NCBI RefSeq assembly: GCF_002752675.1
Contig: NZ_CP024608.1
Span: forward strand, 6,572,001-6,636,000
DNA from: Massilia violaceinigra
GTDB taxonomy: Bacteria > Pseudomonadota > Gammaproteobacteria > Burkholderiales > Burkholderiaceae_D
DNA: 64,000 bases
Direction: 5' to 3'
Within the stretch, counting starts at the first letter, position 1, and every line of letters begins with the position of its first letter. Shown in pieces: positions 55,223 through 63,916 of the stretch. Below the pieces are notes generated by a model, which was given only the letters and a program-made list of their open reading frames with translations, made no database searches and was not told the origin of the DNA. The position numbers were made by a program, and so were the translations under genes.

Positions 55223-56419
55223 CTACACGGGCGGCGTTTCCTCGCCGGACGCTTCCCCGCCCGGCGCATCCCCGGTGGGCGCGGCCACCACCTTGTTGCG
55301 CCCGCCCTGCTTGGCTGCGCGCAGGGCCTCGTCGGCGCGCTTGAACAGGCTCACCATGCTGTCGTCCGGACGGATCACGGTCACGCCGAAACTGGCGGTC
55401 ATCGAAATCATCGCACGTTCGGTCTTGACCGGACTGGCTTCGACCGCGGCGCGGATGCGCTCGGCCACCAGCAGCGCCTCATCGAGGCCGGCGCGCGGCA
55501 GCAGCAGGGCAAACTCCACCCCCACCAGGCGGCCCAGCTGGTCGCTGTCGCGCAACTGGCGCTTGCATACGTCGGCCACGCTGCGCAGCACCGTGTCGCC
55601 GGCCGGATGGCCATAACTGTCGTTGACGCGCCTGAACTGGTCGAAGTCGAGCATCACCAGCGCGCTCGGCTGGCCGGGCCGGCGCGCCAGCGCCATCCAC
55701 GGCGCCAGGGCGGCGAAAAAGCTGCGCCGGTTGGGCAGGTCGGTCAAGGGATCGACCAGCGCCAGGCGGTCCAGTTCGTGCCGCTGCTGCTCGCGCGCCA
55801 GCAGCAGGAAACCGAAGCCATTCAACAACATCAGCAAGTACAGCGCGCCCGAGGTCAGCACCTGCAGCAAGCCCTTGCTCAGCCAGCCCCAGCCGCCGGG
55901 CATGGTCAGCACCAGGATGCCGCGCGCCGCCACCAGCAGCGCCAGCAGCGTCATGGCGATCACCAGGAAGCGGTGCAGCATGCTGCCGCCGCGCCAGCCG
56001 CGCACCAGCGCCGCCGCGCCGGCCAGGTGCAGGCCGCCCAGGATCAGCGCGCCGGCCACCACCCGCATCCCGGCTTCGTCGATGACGTAGCAGACCAGGA
56101 ACAGCGCCACCGACAGGCCGATGACTGGATAGGCGACGCGGCGCCAGGCCAGGCGCCCGGCCGCTTCCCATAGCGCACCGGCTTCCAGGCCGACCCCGGC
56201 GAACAGCACCGCGTAGCCGGCCGGAACCGCTACCGCATCGGGCAGCACGCCGCTGGCGTTGAAATACAACAGCAGCCAGGCCACCGCCTGGCACTGCTTG
56301 GCGATGGCCCAGGTCGACCAGCTGAGCGACTTGCCGCGTTCGTATTCGTAGAAAAACAGCGCCGCCGCCAGGCTCAGGTTGCCCAGCGCGAGCGCAAACA
56401 ACATCGTCGTGATGTCCAT
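55223..56419 (-). CDS. Membrane protein with degenerate GGDEF domain
   Basis: 398 residues. About six or seven membrane segments fill the first 220 residues. The C-terminal GGDEF domain keeps the fold motifs (DPLTDLPNRRSFF, LDFDQFRRVNDSYGHPAGD, SFGVTVI, RADEALRAAKQGGRN), but the active-site loop reads LVGVEF where RLGGDEF or RLGGEEF is expected. The residue that holds metal is a valine and one glycine is lost, so cyclase activity is unlikely; it may act as a receptor or regulator. The frame continues through the loop without disruption. Confidence 0.9.
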   Translation of the reverse strand: MDITTMLFALALGNLSLAAALFFYEYERGKSLSWSTWAIAKQCQAVAWLLLYFNASGVLPDAVAVPAGYAVLFAGVGLEAGALWEAAGRLAWRRVAYPVIGLSVALFLVCYVIDEAGMRVVAGALILGGLHLAGAAALVRGWRGGSMLHRFLVIAMTLLALLVAARGILVLTMPGGWGWLSKGLLQVLTSGALYLLMLLNGFGFLLLAREQQRHELDRLALVDPLTDLPNRRSFFAALAPWMALARRPGQPSALVMLDFDQFRRVNDSYGHPAGDTVLRSVADVCKRQLRDSDQLGRLVGVEFALLLPRAGLDEALLVAERIRAAVEASPVKTERAMISMTASFGVTVIRPDDSMVSLFKRADEALRAAKQGGRNKVVAAPTGDAPGGEASGEETPPV

Positions 56420-56436
56420 GGCGGCGCCTGGGGGCG

Positions 56437-56712
56437 TCAGATTTCGTGTTCGACGTTGCTGCTGCCGTCACCGATCTTGCTGGCCCAGGCTTGCGCGAAG
56501 AACTGCTTTTCGATGTCATTGGGCAGGTCGTTCCAGAACACGATCAGCGTGCCCTTGTGATCGTGGATCTGGGTGAACTTCTCGATGAAGCCCTCGACAC
56601 CGGCAAGGTCGGCCAGCGCCACCACATAGCCGTATACCCGGGTCAGCCGCTCAATGCGGTCGGGCTCGGTGAAACTGTTGGTCGCGGTGATGGTGGGGTG
56701 GTCTAAAAACAT
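56437..56712 (-). CDS. Small hypothetical protein
   Basis: 91 residues from the ATG at 56712 with GGAGAG five bases upstream. It reads as a compact alpha-beta protein with a conserved-looking HDHKGTLIVFWNDLPND block and an acidic surface; no signal or membrane segment. No family recognised. It lies 17 bp upstream of the degenerate GGDEF gene on the same strand, so the two are probably co-transcribed. Confidence 0.78.
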   Translation of the reverse strand: MFLDHPTITATNSFTEPDRIERLTRVYGYVVALADLAGVEGFIEKFTQIHDHKGTLIVFWNDLPNDIEKQFFAQAWASKIGDGSSNVEHEI

Positions 56713-56879
56713 AGTCTCTCCGGGTTGGCCGCGCCGCAGGCTGGCCGCTGATGCCGGCCACACACAGCCGGGGCAGGATCAGCTTATCAGAAACCGATGG
56801 GGCGCAACAGGGGCGCGCGGGTGCGCTTGCGCCACGCGCTCCGCTATACTGGCGCCAGCCCAGCCCGCACCCGACCGCC

Positions 56880-57704
56880 ATGCCGCCACTGACCGACCAA
56901 TCGCCTCCGCCGTTGCACGCGCCGTCGTCCGGGCATGCCCCGGTCTGCGCCGCGCCGCTGGTGCACACCCGCGGCGACCGCCGCACCCTCGAATTCATGC
57001 CCGGCGACGTGCAGTCCGAAATGCGCCTGTCGCGCCCGGCGGCGCTGGTGCTGGCCTACTGCCGCGCCATCATGTGCTTTGCCCTGTTCGTGCCGCGCCC
57101 GCGCGCCATTGTCATGGTCGGCCTGGGCGGCGGCTCGCTGGCCAAATTCTGCTACCGCCACTTTCCGCGCGCGCGCATCACCGTCATCGAGCTGCGCGCC
57201 GACGTCATCGCCCTGCGCGAGCAGTTCTGCGTTCCGCCCGACGACGCGCGCTTGACCGTGGTCCACGCCGACGCGGTCGACTGGCTGGCTGCCCACCCCG
57301 CCTGCGCCGACGTGCTGGTGATCGACGGCTTCGACACCGCCGGCCTGCCGCCGGCGCTGGGCACGGCCCGCTTCTATGGCGACTGCCGCAGCGCCCTGCG
57401 CGATGGCGGCGTGCTGGTGGCCAATATCTTCAGCTACGACCCGCGCTACGCCGGCATGCTGGAGCGCCTGCGCCTGATGTTCAACGACCGCGTCTGCTGG
57501 TTCGATCGCATCGCCGGCAACAACCGCATCCTGTTCGCCGTCAAGGCCCCGGCCCGGCTCGACCCCGCCGCCCGGCTGCCGCGCGCCCTGCGCCTGCAGC
57601 GCTGGGTGGCGCGCCGCCAGGGCCTCGGCCACAGGGTACTGAACCGCCTGCTGGCGCACGCCGTCGTGGCATGGCTGCAACATCCGTTCAATCGCTCCAA
57701 ATAA
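56880..57704 (+). CDS. Spermidine synthase-like methyltransferase-fold protein
   Basis: 274 residues from the ATG at 56880. A Rossmann-type core has VMVGLGGGSLAKFCYRHFP near residue 80, ITVIELRADVIALREQF near 100 and DVLVIDGFD near 145, the order seen in spermidine synthase-like proteins. The N-terminal 35 residues are Pro/Ala-rich and the C-terminus is Arg-rich. Whether it is a true aminopropyltransferase is unclear: the polyamine-site DxxD-type residues are not evident. Divergent from the small gene at 56437. Confidence 0.83.
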   Translation: MPPLTDQSPPPLHAPSSGHAPVCAAPLVHTRGDRRTLEFMPGDVQSEMRLSRPAALVLAYCRAIMCFALFVPRPRAIVMVGLGGGSLAKFCYRHFPRARITVIELRADVIALREQFCVPPDDARLTVVHADAVDWLAAHPACADVLVIDGFDTAGLPPALGTARFYGDCRSALRDGGVLVANIFSYDPRYAGMLERLRLMFNDRVCWFDRIAGNNRILFAVKAPARLDPAARLPRALRLQRWVARRQGLGHRVLNRLLAHAVVAWLQHPFNRSK

Positions 57705-57842
57705 ATGTCGCCTTAGCACGGGAACGTCGCTTTTTAGTTGCTAGAGATCAATCACCTTACCGATTTTCATCATTTTGTGACAAACTAAGGCCGCATCCAT
57801 ACCGGCGCCCGGGCGCCGCCCTCTTCTTTTAGGAAACAGGAA

Positions 57843-60737
57843 ATGTTGCGTCGTCGCTTGCCGTTCTCGCTCTCCGTCGCGGCGGCGCTCACCCTCGGTG
57901 GCGGACTGGCCGCCACCGTGCTGCTGGCGGTGGTGGTGGCCCGGCTCGAGGACGACAAGCACGCGCTCGCCTTCCAGCAGCGCGCCACTGTGCGCGTGGC
58001 CGCCATCCGCCAAGGGCTGGACGAAGCGGTCGAAGTGGTGACCGTGACCAATCAGCTGTTTGCCACGGTGCACCCGGTCACGCGCCGCCAATTCCACGAT
58101 TTCACCCAGCCGCTGCTGCAGCGCTACCCCTTCATCCAGGCCTTCAACTACCACCGGCTGGTCAGCGGCGCCGGGCGCGCAGCGGCCGAGGCCGAGCTGC
58201 AGCAAGTGGTGCCGGGCACGCGCATCACCGAAATGGGGCCGCAGGGGAGACACCTGGCGCCGCCGCGGGCCCAGTACAGCGTGGTCGACTACCTCGAACC
58301 GATGCAAGGCAACGAAGCGGCCTTCGGCCTGTCCGTCGGCATCAATGCGCAGGTCATGAACGCGCTCGATCAAGCCGCCGTCAGCGGGCGCGCGGTCGCC
58401 ACCGGCCTGCTCAGCCTGGCGCAGGACAAGCGCCCGCAGGGCGGCTTCGAAGTCATCATGCCGGTGTACCGGCCCGGCGCCCCGCTCGGCAGCGCCGCCG
58501 AACGGCGCGCCGCCCTGATCGGCGACACCGCCGCCATCATCCGCGCGCGCGAACTGGTCGACAAGATCCTGCGCGGCGCCGACCTGCACGCCGACCAGGG
58601 CGTGCACCTGGCGGTCTACGCCAATGCCGGCACCGACCCGGCGCACCTGGTCTACGCCAGCGCCGGGCTGGAGAGCGCCATGCGCGAGCACGCCTCCCTC
58701 GGCCCGGTGCGCCGCTGGACCACCGCGCGCCACCGCGAACGCCACAGCGCCGCGCTCAGCGTGGCCGGCCAGCCCTGGACCGTGGTGGTCAGCGCCGCCC
58801 CGCGTCCGTTTTTGCACAACCATCCCGGCTCGGTGTTCACCCTGGCCGGCGGCCTGCTGTTTACCCTGCTGATCACCGCCTTCGTGCAAACCCTGGTGCA
58901 GCGCTCGCGCCGGGTCCAGCTGCTGGTCAACGAACGCACCGCCGACCTGAAACTGTCGAACCAGCGCCTGCTCGACGACGTGCTGGCGCGCCGCCGCACC
59001 GAAGCGGCGCTGCAGGAAAGCGAACAGCGCTTCCGCCAGCTGGTCACCATGTCGTCCGACTGGTACTGGGAACAGGATGCCGACCTGCGCTTTGTCGACA
59101 TCACCGGCGGGGTCGGCGAAAAAGGCGGGGTCGCGGCCGGGCGCCTGATCGGCCGCACGCGCTGGGAAACCGTGGCCGGCATGCAGGACAGCGACTGGGG
59201 CAAGGCCCACATGGCGCAACTGCTGGCGCGCGAAGCGTTCGCCGAACTCGAATACGAAACCGTCGACGAAAAAGGCCAAGCGCGCTGGTTCAGCATCAAC
59301 GGCGAACCGGTGTTCGACGCCGGCGGCGTGTTCCGCGGCTACCGCGGTACCGGCACCGACATCACCGCCCGCAAACTGACCGAGCAGCGGATCCACCACA
59401 TCGCCCATCACGACGTGCTCACCGGCCTGCCCAACCGCAGCCTGCTGCAGGACCGCCTGACCCAGGCGGTGGCGTATGCGCTGCGCTGCGAGCGGCCGGT
59501 GTGGGTCTTGCTGATCGATCTAGACCGTTTCAAATTCGTCAACGACAGCATGGGCCACAAGGCGGGCGACGTGGTCCTGATGACGGTCGCGGCGCGCCTG
59601 CGCGCGGCCCTGCGCGACACCGACACCGTGGCGCGCCTGTCGGGCGACGAATTCGTCGTCATCCTCACCGAGCACGCCGAAGAGCGCCTGCAGGCCGACG
59701 TGGTGCAGCGCCTGATGGATGCGGTGGCGCCGCCGGTGCCGCTCGGCAGCAAGGAATTTTTCGTCACCTGCAGCATCGGCGTGGCCGTGTTCCCCACCCC
59801 CGACACCCCGGCCGGCAGCCTGATCGAACACGCCGACATCGCCATGTACCGCGCCAAGAAACTGGGCCGCAACAACTTTCAGTTCTACACCCCGGCCATG
59901 AACGACGAAGCCCAGGAACGGGTACGCATCGAAAGCGCGCTGCGCAGTGCGCTCGAGCGCAACGAATTCGTGCTGCACTACCAGCCCCAGGTCAACCTGG
60001 CCAGCGGCGAGATCGTCGGCATGGAAGCGCTGATCCGCTGGCAGCATCCCGAACTGGGCGTAGTGGCGCCGAACCGCTTCATCTCGGTGGCCGAGGAAAC
60101 CGGGCTGATCGTGCCGATCGGCGCCTGGGTCATGCGCACCGCCTGCGCCCAGAACAAGGCCTGGCAGGATGCCGGGCTGGGCATGCTGCGGGTGGCGGTG
60201 AACCTGTCGGCGCGCCAGTTCGGCGCGCCCAACCTGCTGGCCGACATCCGCGCCGTGCTGGCCCAGACCGGGCTGGCGCCCTCGCTGCTGGAGATCGAAC
60301 TGACCGAAAGCCTGTTCATGAGCGACGTCACGCTCGCGGTCGAACTGCTGCACAGCATGAAGTCGCTTGGCGTGAATCTGTCGATCGACGACTTCGGCAC
60401 CGGGTATTCGAGCCTGTCGTATCTGTCGCGCTTTCCGATCGACGTGCTCAAGATCGACCGCTCGTTCGTCTCCGACATCACGCGCGACGCCAACGATGCC
60501 GCGATCGTGGCCTCGATCATCGCGCTGGCGCACAACCTGAAGCTGTCGGTGATTGCCGAAGGGGTGGAGACGGCCGAGCAGCTCGACTACCTGCGGCGCC
60601 ATGGCTGCGACGAAATGCAGGGCTACTTCTTCAGCCGCCCGCTGGCAGCGCACGCCTTTGAAGCCTTGCTGCGCGACCGTGCCAGCCTGCCGCCGACGGC
60701 GCTCGCGGCTGTGCAGGATGCGGCGGCCGAAGTGTAA
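57843..60737 (+). CDS. CHASE-PAS-GGDEF-EAL cyclic-di-GMP signalling protein
   Basis: 964 residues with AGGAAACAGGAA just before the ATG. A membrane segment (about 10-33), a periplasmic CHASE sensor (about 70-270; FATVHPVTRRQFHDF, RYPFIQAFNYHRLV), a second membrane segment (about 334-356) and a coiled coil lead to a PAS domain. The GGDEF domain has ARLSGDEF near 600, an accepted active variant. The EAL domain has GMEALIRW near 727, LTESLFM and DDFGTGYSS, all intact. A bifunctional or switchable c-di-GMP enzyme responding to an external ligand. Monocistronic. Confidence 0.93.
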   Translation: MLRRRLPFSLSVAAALTLGGGLAATVLLAVVVARLEDDKHALAFQQRATVRVAAIRQGLDEAVEVVTVTNQLFATVHPVTRRQFHDFTQPLLQRYPFIQAFNYHRLVSGAGRAAAEAELQQVVPGTRITEMGPQGRHLAPPRAQYSVVDYLEPMQGNEAAFGLSVGINAQVMNALDQAAVSGRAVATGLLSLAQDKRPQGGFEVIMPVYRPGAPLGSAAERRAALIGDTAAIIRARELVDKILRGADLHADQGVHLAVYANAGTDPAHLVYASAGLESAMREHASLGPVRRWTTARHRERHSAALSVAGQPWTVVVSAAPRPFLHNHPGSVFTLAGGLLFTLLITAFVQTLVQRSRRVQLLVNERTADLKLSNQRLLDDVLARRRTEAALQESEQRFRQLVTMSSDWYWEQDADLRFVDITGGVGEKGGVAAGRLIGRTRWETVAGMQDSDWGKAHMAQLLAREAFAELEYETVDEKGQARWFSINGEPVFDAGGVFRGYRGTGTDITARKLTEQRIHHIAHHDVLTGLPNRSLLQDRLTQAVAYALRCERPVWVLLIDLDRFKFVNDSMGHKAGDVVLMTVAARLRAALRDTDTVARLSGDEFVVILTEHAEERLQADVVQRLMDAVAPPVPLGSKEFFVTCSIGVAVFPTPDTPAGSLIEHADIAMYRAKKLGRNNFQFYTPAMNDEAQERVRIESALRSALERNEFVLHYQPQVNLASGEIVGMEALIRWQHPELGVVAPNRFISVAEETGLIVPIGAWVMRTACAQNKAWQDAGLGMLRVAVNLSARQFGAPNLLADIRAVLAQTGLAPSLLEIELTESLFMSDVTLAVELLHSMKSLGVNLSIDDFGTGYSSLSYLSRFPIDVLKIDRSFVSDITRDANDAAIVASIIALAHNLKLSVIAEGVETAEQLDYLRRHGCDEMQGYFFSRPLAAHAFEALLRDRASLPPTALAAVQDAAAEV

Positions 60738-60829
60738 GGAAGCGGCAGTACTCGTGTCAGATCGACATCTTTGTTCAAAAATAGACTATCATCGCCGACT
60801 GACAGCCATTTTTGAGCCAAGCGACACAC

Positions 60830-61051
60830 ATGAGTGAAGAATTCCAGCGCCAGCGAGCCGATGCGCACGGTAGCGAAGCGAGCAGTCCGCGCACCGATTT
60901 CCGCACGCGCGATGTGGTCAACCAGGCCATCGCCGCGATGCCGACGCTGGGCGTGCAGCAAGCGGCCGAATACCTGGCGGCAATGAACGTGCCGCCGGAA
61001 GTGGCGATCCGCACGCTGATCTACAAAGGCCCGCGCCGCGACGAGCCGTAG
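60830..61051 (+). CDS. Small hypothetical protein
   Basis: 73 residues from the ATG at 60830. A polar N-terminus is followed by a helical segment (VVNQAIAAMPTLGVQQAAEYLAAMNVPPEVAIRTLI). No family is recognised. It probably is a real gene from codon choice and isolation; a short frame by chance is the alternative. It lies just left of the repeat-rich island. Confidence 0.6.
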   Translation: MSEEFQRQRADAHGSEASSPRTDFRTRDVVNQAIAAMPTLGVQQAAEYLAAMNVPPEVAIRTLIYKGPRRDEP

Positions 61052-61113
61052 CGCCTGTCTCGCTCCCTCCTCCGCCTGCACCGCCGATCAAAGACACCTG
61101 CATCCAGCGTCAA

Positions 61114-61255
61114 AGCTCTTACAACCGGGGTCAGAGCTCTTACAACCGGGGTCAGAGCTCTGACTCGAAACATTGTTAAATCCACGCGCGATGTCGATCC
61201 AAATCGAACCACTATTCCTTAACCGGGGTCAGACCTTAATGCCGTTAAGTTAAGC
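61114..61255. repeat. Left outer repeat arm of the nested island
   Basis: A 21-bp unit (AGCTCTTACAACCGGGGTCAG) occurs twice in tandem at 61114-61155. Then come GGGGTCAGAGCTCTGACT, CCTTAACCGGGGTCAGACC and TAATGCCGTTAAGTTAAGC (61237-61255). These elements recur inverted at 62836-63066 on the other side of the IS. GGGGTCAGA-type motifs are frequent in intergenic repeats of such genomes. Confidence 0.75.
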
Positions 61256-61280
61256 CGTTTTCCGACCGCAAACTTCAAAA

Positions 61281-61297
61281 CCGTCATTCCCGCGCAG
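61281..61297. repeat. Left part of a palindromic repeat interrupted by the IS
   Basis: CCGTCATTCCCGCGCAG, ending in the CAG target site. Rejoined with 62761 onward it restores an arm of 26-28 bp that is the reverse complement of 62807-62834. Confidence 0.85.
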
Positions 61298-61348
61298 TGA
61301 ACTGACCCAAAAAAGTTGGACACCGTTTCTACTTTTTGGGGGAAGTCG

Positions 61349-61885
61349 ATGACGAAGCATACGACGGCATTCAAGCTAAAAATCGCTAAGCAATATGTAC
61401 GTGGCTTGATGGGCTATAAGGAAGTAGGCCGCATCAACAACGTTAGCTACGGCCAAGTACGCCGTTGGGTACTGTTCCACCGCTATCACGGCAAAGCTGG
61501 CCTTGAACCGAGGAAGTCTGTTCAGTACAGCGCCGATGAGAAGCTTGAGGTTTTGCGGTACATGTGGGCGAACAAATTATCGTATGTGGAAACGGCGGCC
61601 AGGTTCAATATTCGCGCGCAGGGCTACGTCGGGGTTTGGGAGCGCGATTTTCGTGATGGCGGTATAGTGCCACTGATCCGCAAACCCAGAGGAAGACCCA
61701 AGCGCATGGCTGATTTACCCAAGCAAGTTGCACCTGCCAGCGTGCATAGTGATGCCACACGTAGCCGTGAAGAGTTGCTGGTGGAACTGAACCAGTTACG
61801 GATGGAGGTCGCCGTTCTAAAAAAGCGGAGAGCCTTAGCTCAAGCGGCCGAACAGGCTGCGGCAATGCGCAAAAAGCGCACATAG
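61349..61885 (+). CDS. IS3-family transposase OrfA
   Basis: 178 residues from the ATG at 61349 with GGGGGAAG upstream. Two helix-turn-helix motifs (FKLKIAKQYVRGLMGYKEVGR, then EVLRYMWANKLSYVETAARF) and a C-terminal coiled coil (LLVELNQLRMEVAVLKK) are as in IS150-type OrfA. It binds the terminal repeats and can be fused to OrfB by -1 frameshifting at 61819-61825. Confidence 0.93.
   Translation: MTKHTTAFKLKIAKQYVRGLMGYKEVGRINNVSYGQVRRWVLFHRYHGKAGLEPRKSVQYSADEKLEVLRYMWANKLSYVETAARFNIRAQGYVGVWERDFRDGGIVPLIRKPRGRPKRMADLPKQVAPASVHSDATRSREELLVELNQLRMEVAVLKKRRALAQAAEQAAAMRKKRT
61819..61825 (+). other. Programmed -1 frameshift site
   Basis: The heptamer A AAA AAG lies in the OrfA frame (codons CTA AAA AAG). 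Slipping back one base joins OrfA to the OrfB frame, open from there to 62718. Confidence 0.82.
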
Positions 61886-62718
61886 TCCACGAGTTAAGGC
61901 TGCAATTTCCCATTGCGCAGTTGCTTGCGCTTACCGGTCTGAAACGTAGTACGTTTTACTATCAAAAGAAGGTTGCGCAAGACGGCGACAAGCATGCGCA
62001 CTTGAAGCAGGGTATCGAGACGACCTATCAGGCACACAAGGGGCGTATGGGCTATCGGCGTATCGCTGACGTGCTGCGCAAGGCAGGCCATCGCGCATGC
62101 GCCAATACCGTCCAGCGCTGCATGCAGGCAATGAAGCTGACATCGCTGGTACGCATCAAGAAATACAAGTCGTACAAGGGGGAAGTGGGCAAGACTGCGC
62201 CGAACATCTTGCTGCGCGATTTCAACGCAGAGGGGGTGAATCAGAAGTGGGCAACCGACGTCACCGAGATGAAAGTCGCTGGTCAGAAAGTGTATCTATC
62301 ACCCGTGATGGACCTGTTCAACGGGGAAATTGTAGCGTATGAAATGGACACGCGTCCGGTACTCGGACTGGTGACAGGCATGCTCAAAAAAGCCTTCCGG
62401 AAGTTGCGTGCCGACGATAAACCGATCGTCCATTCAGATCAGGGATGGCAGTATCGCATGCCGGCCTACCAGCACATGCTGGCGCAGAAAGGCATCGTGC
62501 AGAGCATGTCTCGCAAAGGCAACTGCCTCGACAACGCAGCCATGGAGAGCTTCTTCGCAGTGCTGAAGACGGAGTATTACCACCTGAACAAATTTAGTAG
62601 CGTCGACGAGTTGAAAAAAGGTCTGGCCGAGTACATTGACTACTATAATCACTGCCGTATCAAGATGAAGCTGAACGGACTGAGCCCGGTGCAATACCGA
62701 ACCCAGCATTCGCTTTGA
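61822..62718 (+). CDS. IS3-family transposase OrfB (made as OrfAB fusion)
   Basis: About 298 codons in the -1 frame relative to OrfA. It begins with the usual HIVHELRLQFPIAQLL and TGLKRSTFYY, then the HTH_21-like RMGYRRIADVLR. The rve integrase core has Asp in KWATDVTEMKV, Asp in IVHSDQGWQY and Glu in NCLDNAAMESFFAVLK, so the DDE site is complete. It ends shortly before the right inverted repeat. Confidence 0.92.
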   Translation, partial: KAESLSSSGRTGCGNAQKAHIVHELRLQFPIAQLLALTGLKRSTFYYQKKVAQDGDKHAHLKQGIETTYQAHKGRMGYRRIADVLRKAGHRACANTVQRCMQAMKLTSLVRIKKYKSYKGEVGKTAPNILLRDFNAEGVNQKWATDVTEMKVAGQKVYLSPVMDLFNGEIVAYEMDTRPVLGLVTGMLKKAFRKLRADDKPIVHSDQGWQYRMPAYQHMLAQKGIVQSMSRKGNCLDNAAMESFFAVLKTEYYHLNKFSSVDELKKGLAEYIDYYNHCRIKMKLNGLSPVQYRTQHSL

Positions 62719-62760
62719 TTTAATCAAAACACCGTCCAACTTTCTTGGGTCACTTCACAG

Positions 62761-62834
62761 GCGGGAATCCAATTCCGTAGCGCAGTCACAGGCGGCTCGA
62801 CGAACCTGGATTCCCGCCTGCGCGGGAATGACGG
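62761..62834. repeat. Right part of the palindromic repeat
   Basis: Starts with GCGGGAATCCA, which completes the left arm, and ends with its inverted partner at 62807-62834 (TGGATTCCCGCC, TGCGCGGGAATGACGG). The spacer is 35 bp. Confidence 0.85.
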
Positions 62835-62835
62835 A

Positions 62836-63066
62836 GCTTAAGTTAACGGCATTAGGGTCAGACCTCGATTAGGAAACACTTATAACACTTATCCGAGCAG
62901 GCGGATGCGTCGACGTCCCGGCAGCAATTTCATGCGGGAGGATGATGGTAATTCGGGTGTCACGATGCGTGGACGAGCCGCTTGAGGGCAGACACATTTC
63001 CTAACCGAGGTCTGACCCCGGTTAGGAAAGAATGTTAAATGTTGCTAGTCAGAGCTCTGACCCCGG
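62836..63066. repeat. Right outer repeat arm of the nested island
   Basis: GCTTAAGTTAACGGCATTA at 62836-62854 is the inverted match (18 of 19) of the left arm element. At 62997-63029 a separate palindrome has an 11-bp stem (TTTCCTAACCG and its complement) around AGGTCTGACCC. AGTCAGAGCTCTGACCCCGG at 63047-63066 mirrors the left GGGGTCAGAGCTCTGACT. No gene is visible here. Confidence 0.75.
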
Positions 63067-63106
63067 TGTGTGGCGGCGGTCGTCGCTGAAGTGAGAGGCG
63101 GGGGAC

Positions 63107-63472
63107 TTATTTGTCCTGGGCGTCGATGTCGGCCAGCGATTCGCGGCCTTTGTCGGTCACGCCGTGGCCGCCCGCTTCGAGCGGGGCGATGTGCGATTTT
63201 TTGCCGAGGAAGACCAGCACGTCGGCGTCAACCACCGCCGCCGGGTCGGCCAGCAGCGCGCGCAGGCCGGCGATGCAGCGGCGCAGGAACAGGACCTGCT
63301 GCCCCTTGTCCGTCAGCGCCAGCTTGCCGTCCTTGCTGTACTGGATCATCTTCAGGCCCGCCAGACGCTTGGCGTTGCGCCCGACGCAGGCGTTGAAGCG
63401 GTCATGCTTCGCCCCGCCCAGGATGTGCCCGAGCGCGTCGTATTCGTCTGTGGTCAATTTCTCGTTCTTCAT
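63107..63472 (-). CDS. Hypothetical protein
   Basis: 121 residues from the ATG at 63472 (GGAAAG upstream). It starts MKNEKLTTDEYDALGHILGG. Two similar segments, KLALTDKGQQVLFLRR and HGVTDKGRESLADI, resemble the end of winged-helix domains, so a DNA-binding role is conceivable. There is no signal peptide. Not recognised as a named family. Confidence 0.75.
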   Translation of the reverse strand: MKNEKLTTDEYDALGHILGGAKHDRFNACVGRNAKRLAGLKMIQYSKDGKLALTDKGQQVLFLRRCIAGLRALLADPAAVVDADVLVFLGKKSHIAPLEAGGHGVTDKGRESLADIDAQDK

Positions 63473-63554
63473 TGCTGCTTTCCATGTGGCCAATTTTCGG
63501 CCCCCATGGTAACCGCGCAGGCTGCCCGCGGCAACCTGCATTCGCTGACAACAG

Positions 63555-63692
63555 TTACTTTACTGTGCGGAACAGGAACCAGACAACGCCAATACTGATC
63601 AATGCGCTGACCAGCAGCACCACCTGCATCGGGCGCGAACGCAGTACCGAAGAGCGGCCAAGGTAGATCTTGTTGTGTAAGGAATTGCCCAT
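63555..63692 (-). CDS. Small single-pass membrane protein
   Basis: 45 residues from the ATG at 63692, six bases after AGGAG; an ATG at 63695 is the alternative. A polar, basic N-terminus (HNKIYLGRSSVLRSRP) precedes one membrane segment (MQVVLLVSALISIGVVWFLF). Function unknown. Confidence 0.65.
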   Translation of the reverse strand: MGNSLHNKIYLGRSSVLRSRPMQVVLLVSALISIGVVWFLFRTVK

Positions 63693-63916
63693 CATGTTCT
63701 CCTGGAACAAAACAACGGTTGATGGATGAATTATAGAAAGCAGATGCCATTCCGGTTGTGATGAGGAGCACAAATAATAACAAATGTAGGCTGAGAGCAA
63801 CACTGTCGGCGACCTGCCGCCACGGCCTACCGCGCGCCAGCCGATCCCTTGCAATGTTAGCATCGTTGCGAGAGCGCCGCGCCAGTGCGGCACCTCCTTA
63901 CCGATTGGAGAATCCC

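Larger units (their letters stand above)
61298..62757 (+). mobile_element. IS3-family (IS150-like) insertion sequence, intact
   Basis: 1460 bp bounded by imperfect 24-bp inverted repeats (22 of 24 match; left end 61298-61321, right end 62734-62757) with TG...CA ends and a 3-bp CAG duplication at 61295-61297 and 62758-62760. It carries orfA and orfB with an A6G frameshift signal and a complete DDE triad, so it may be active. Confidence 0.93.
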
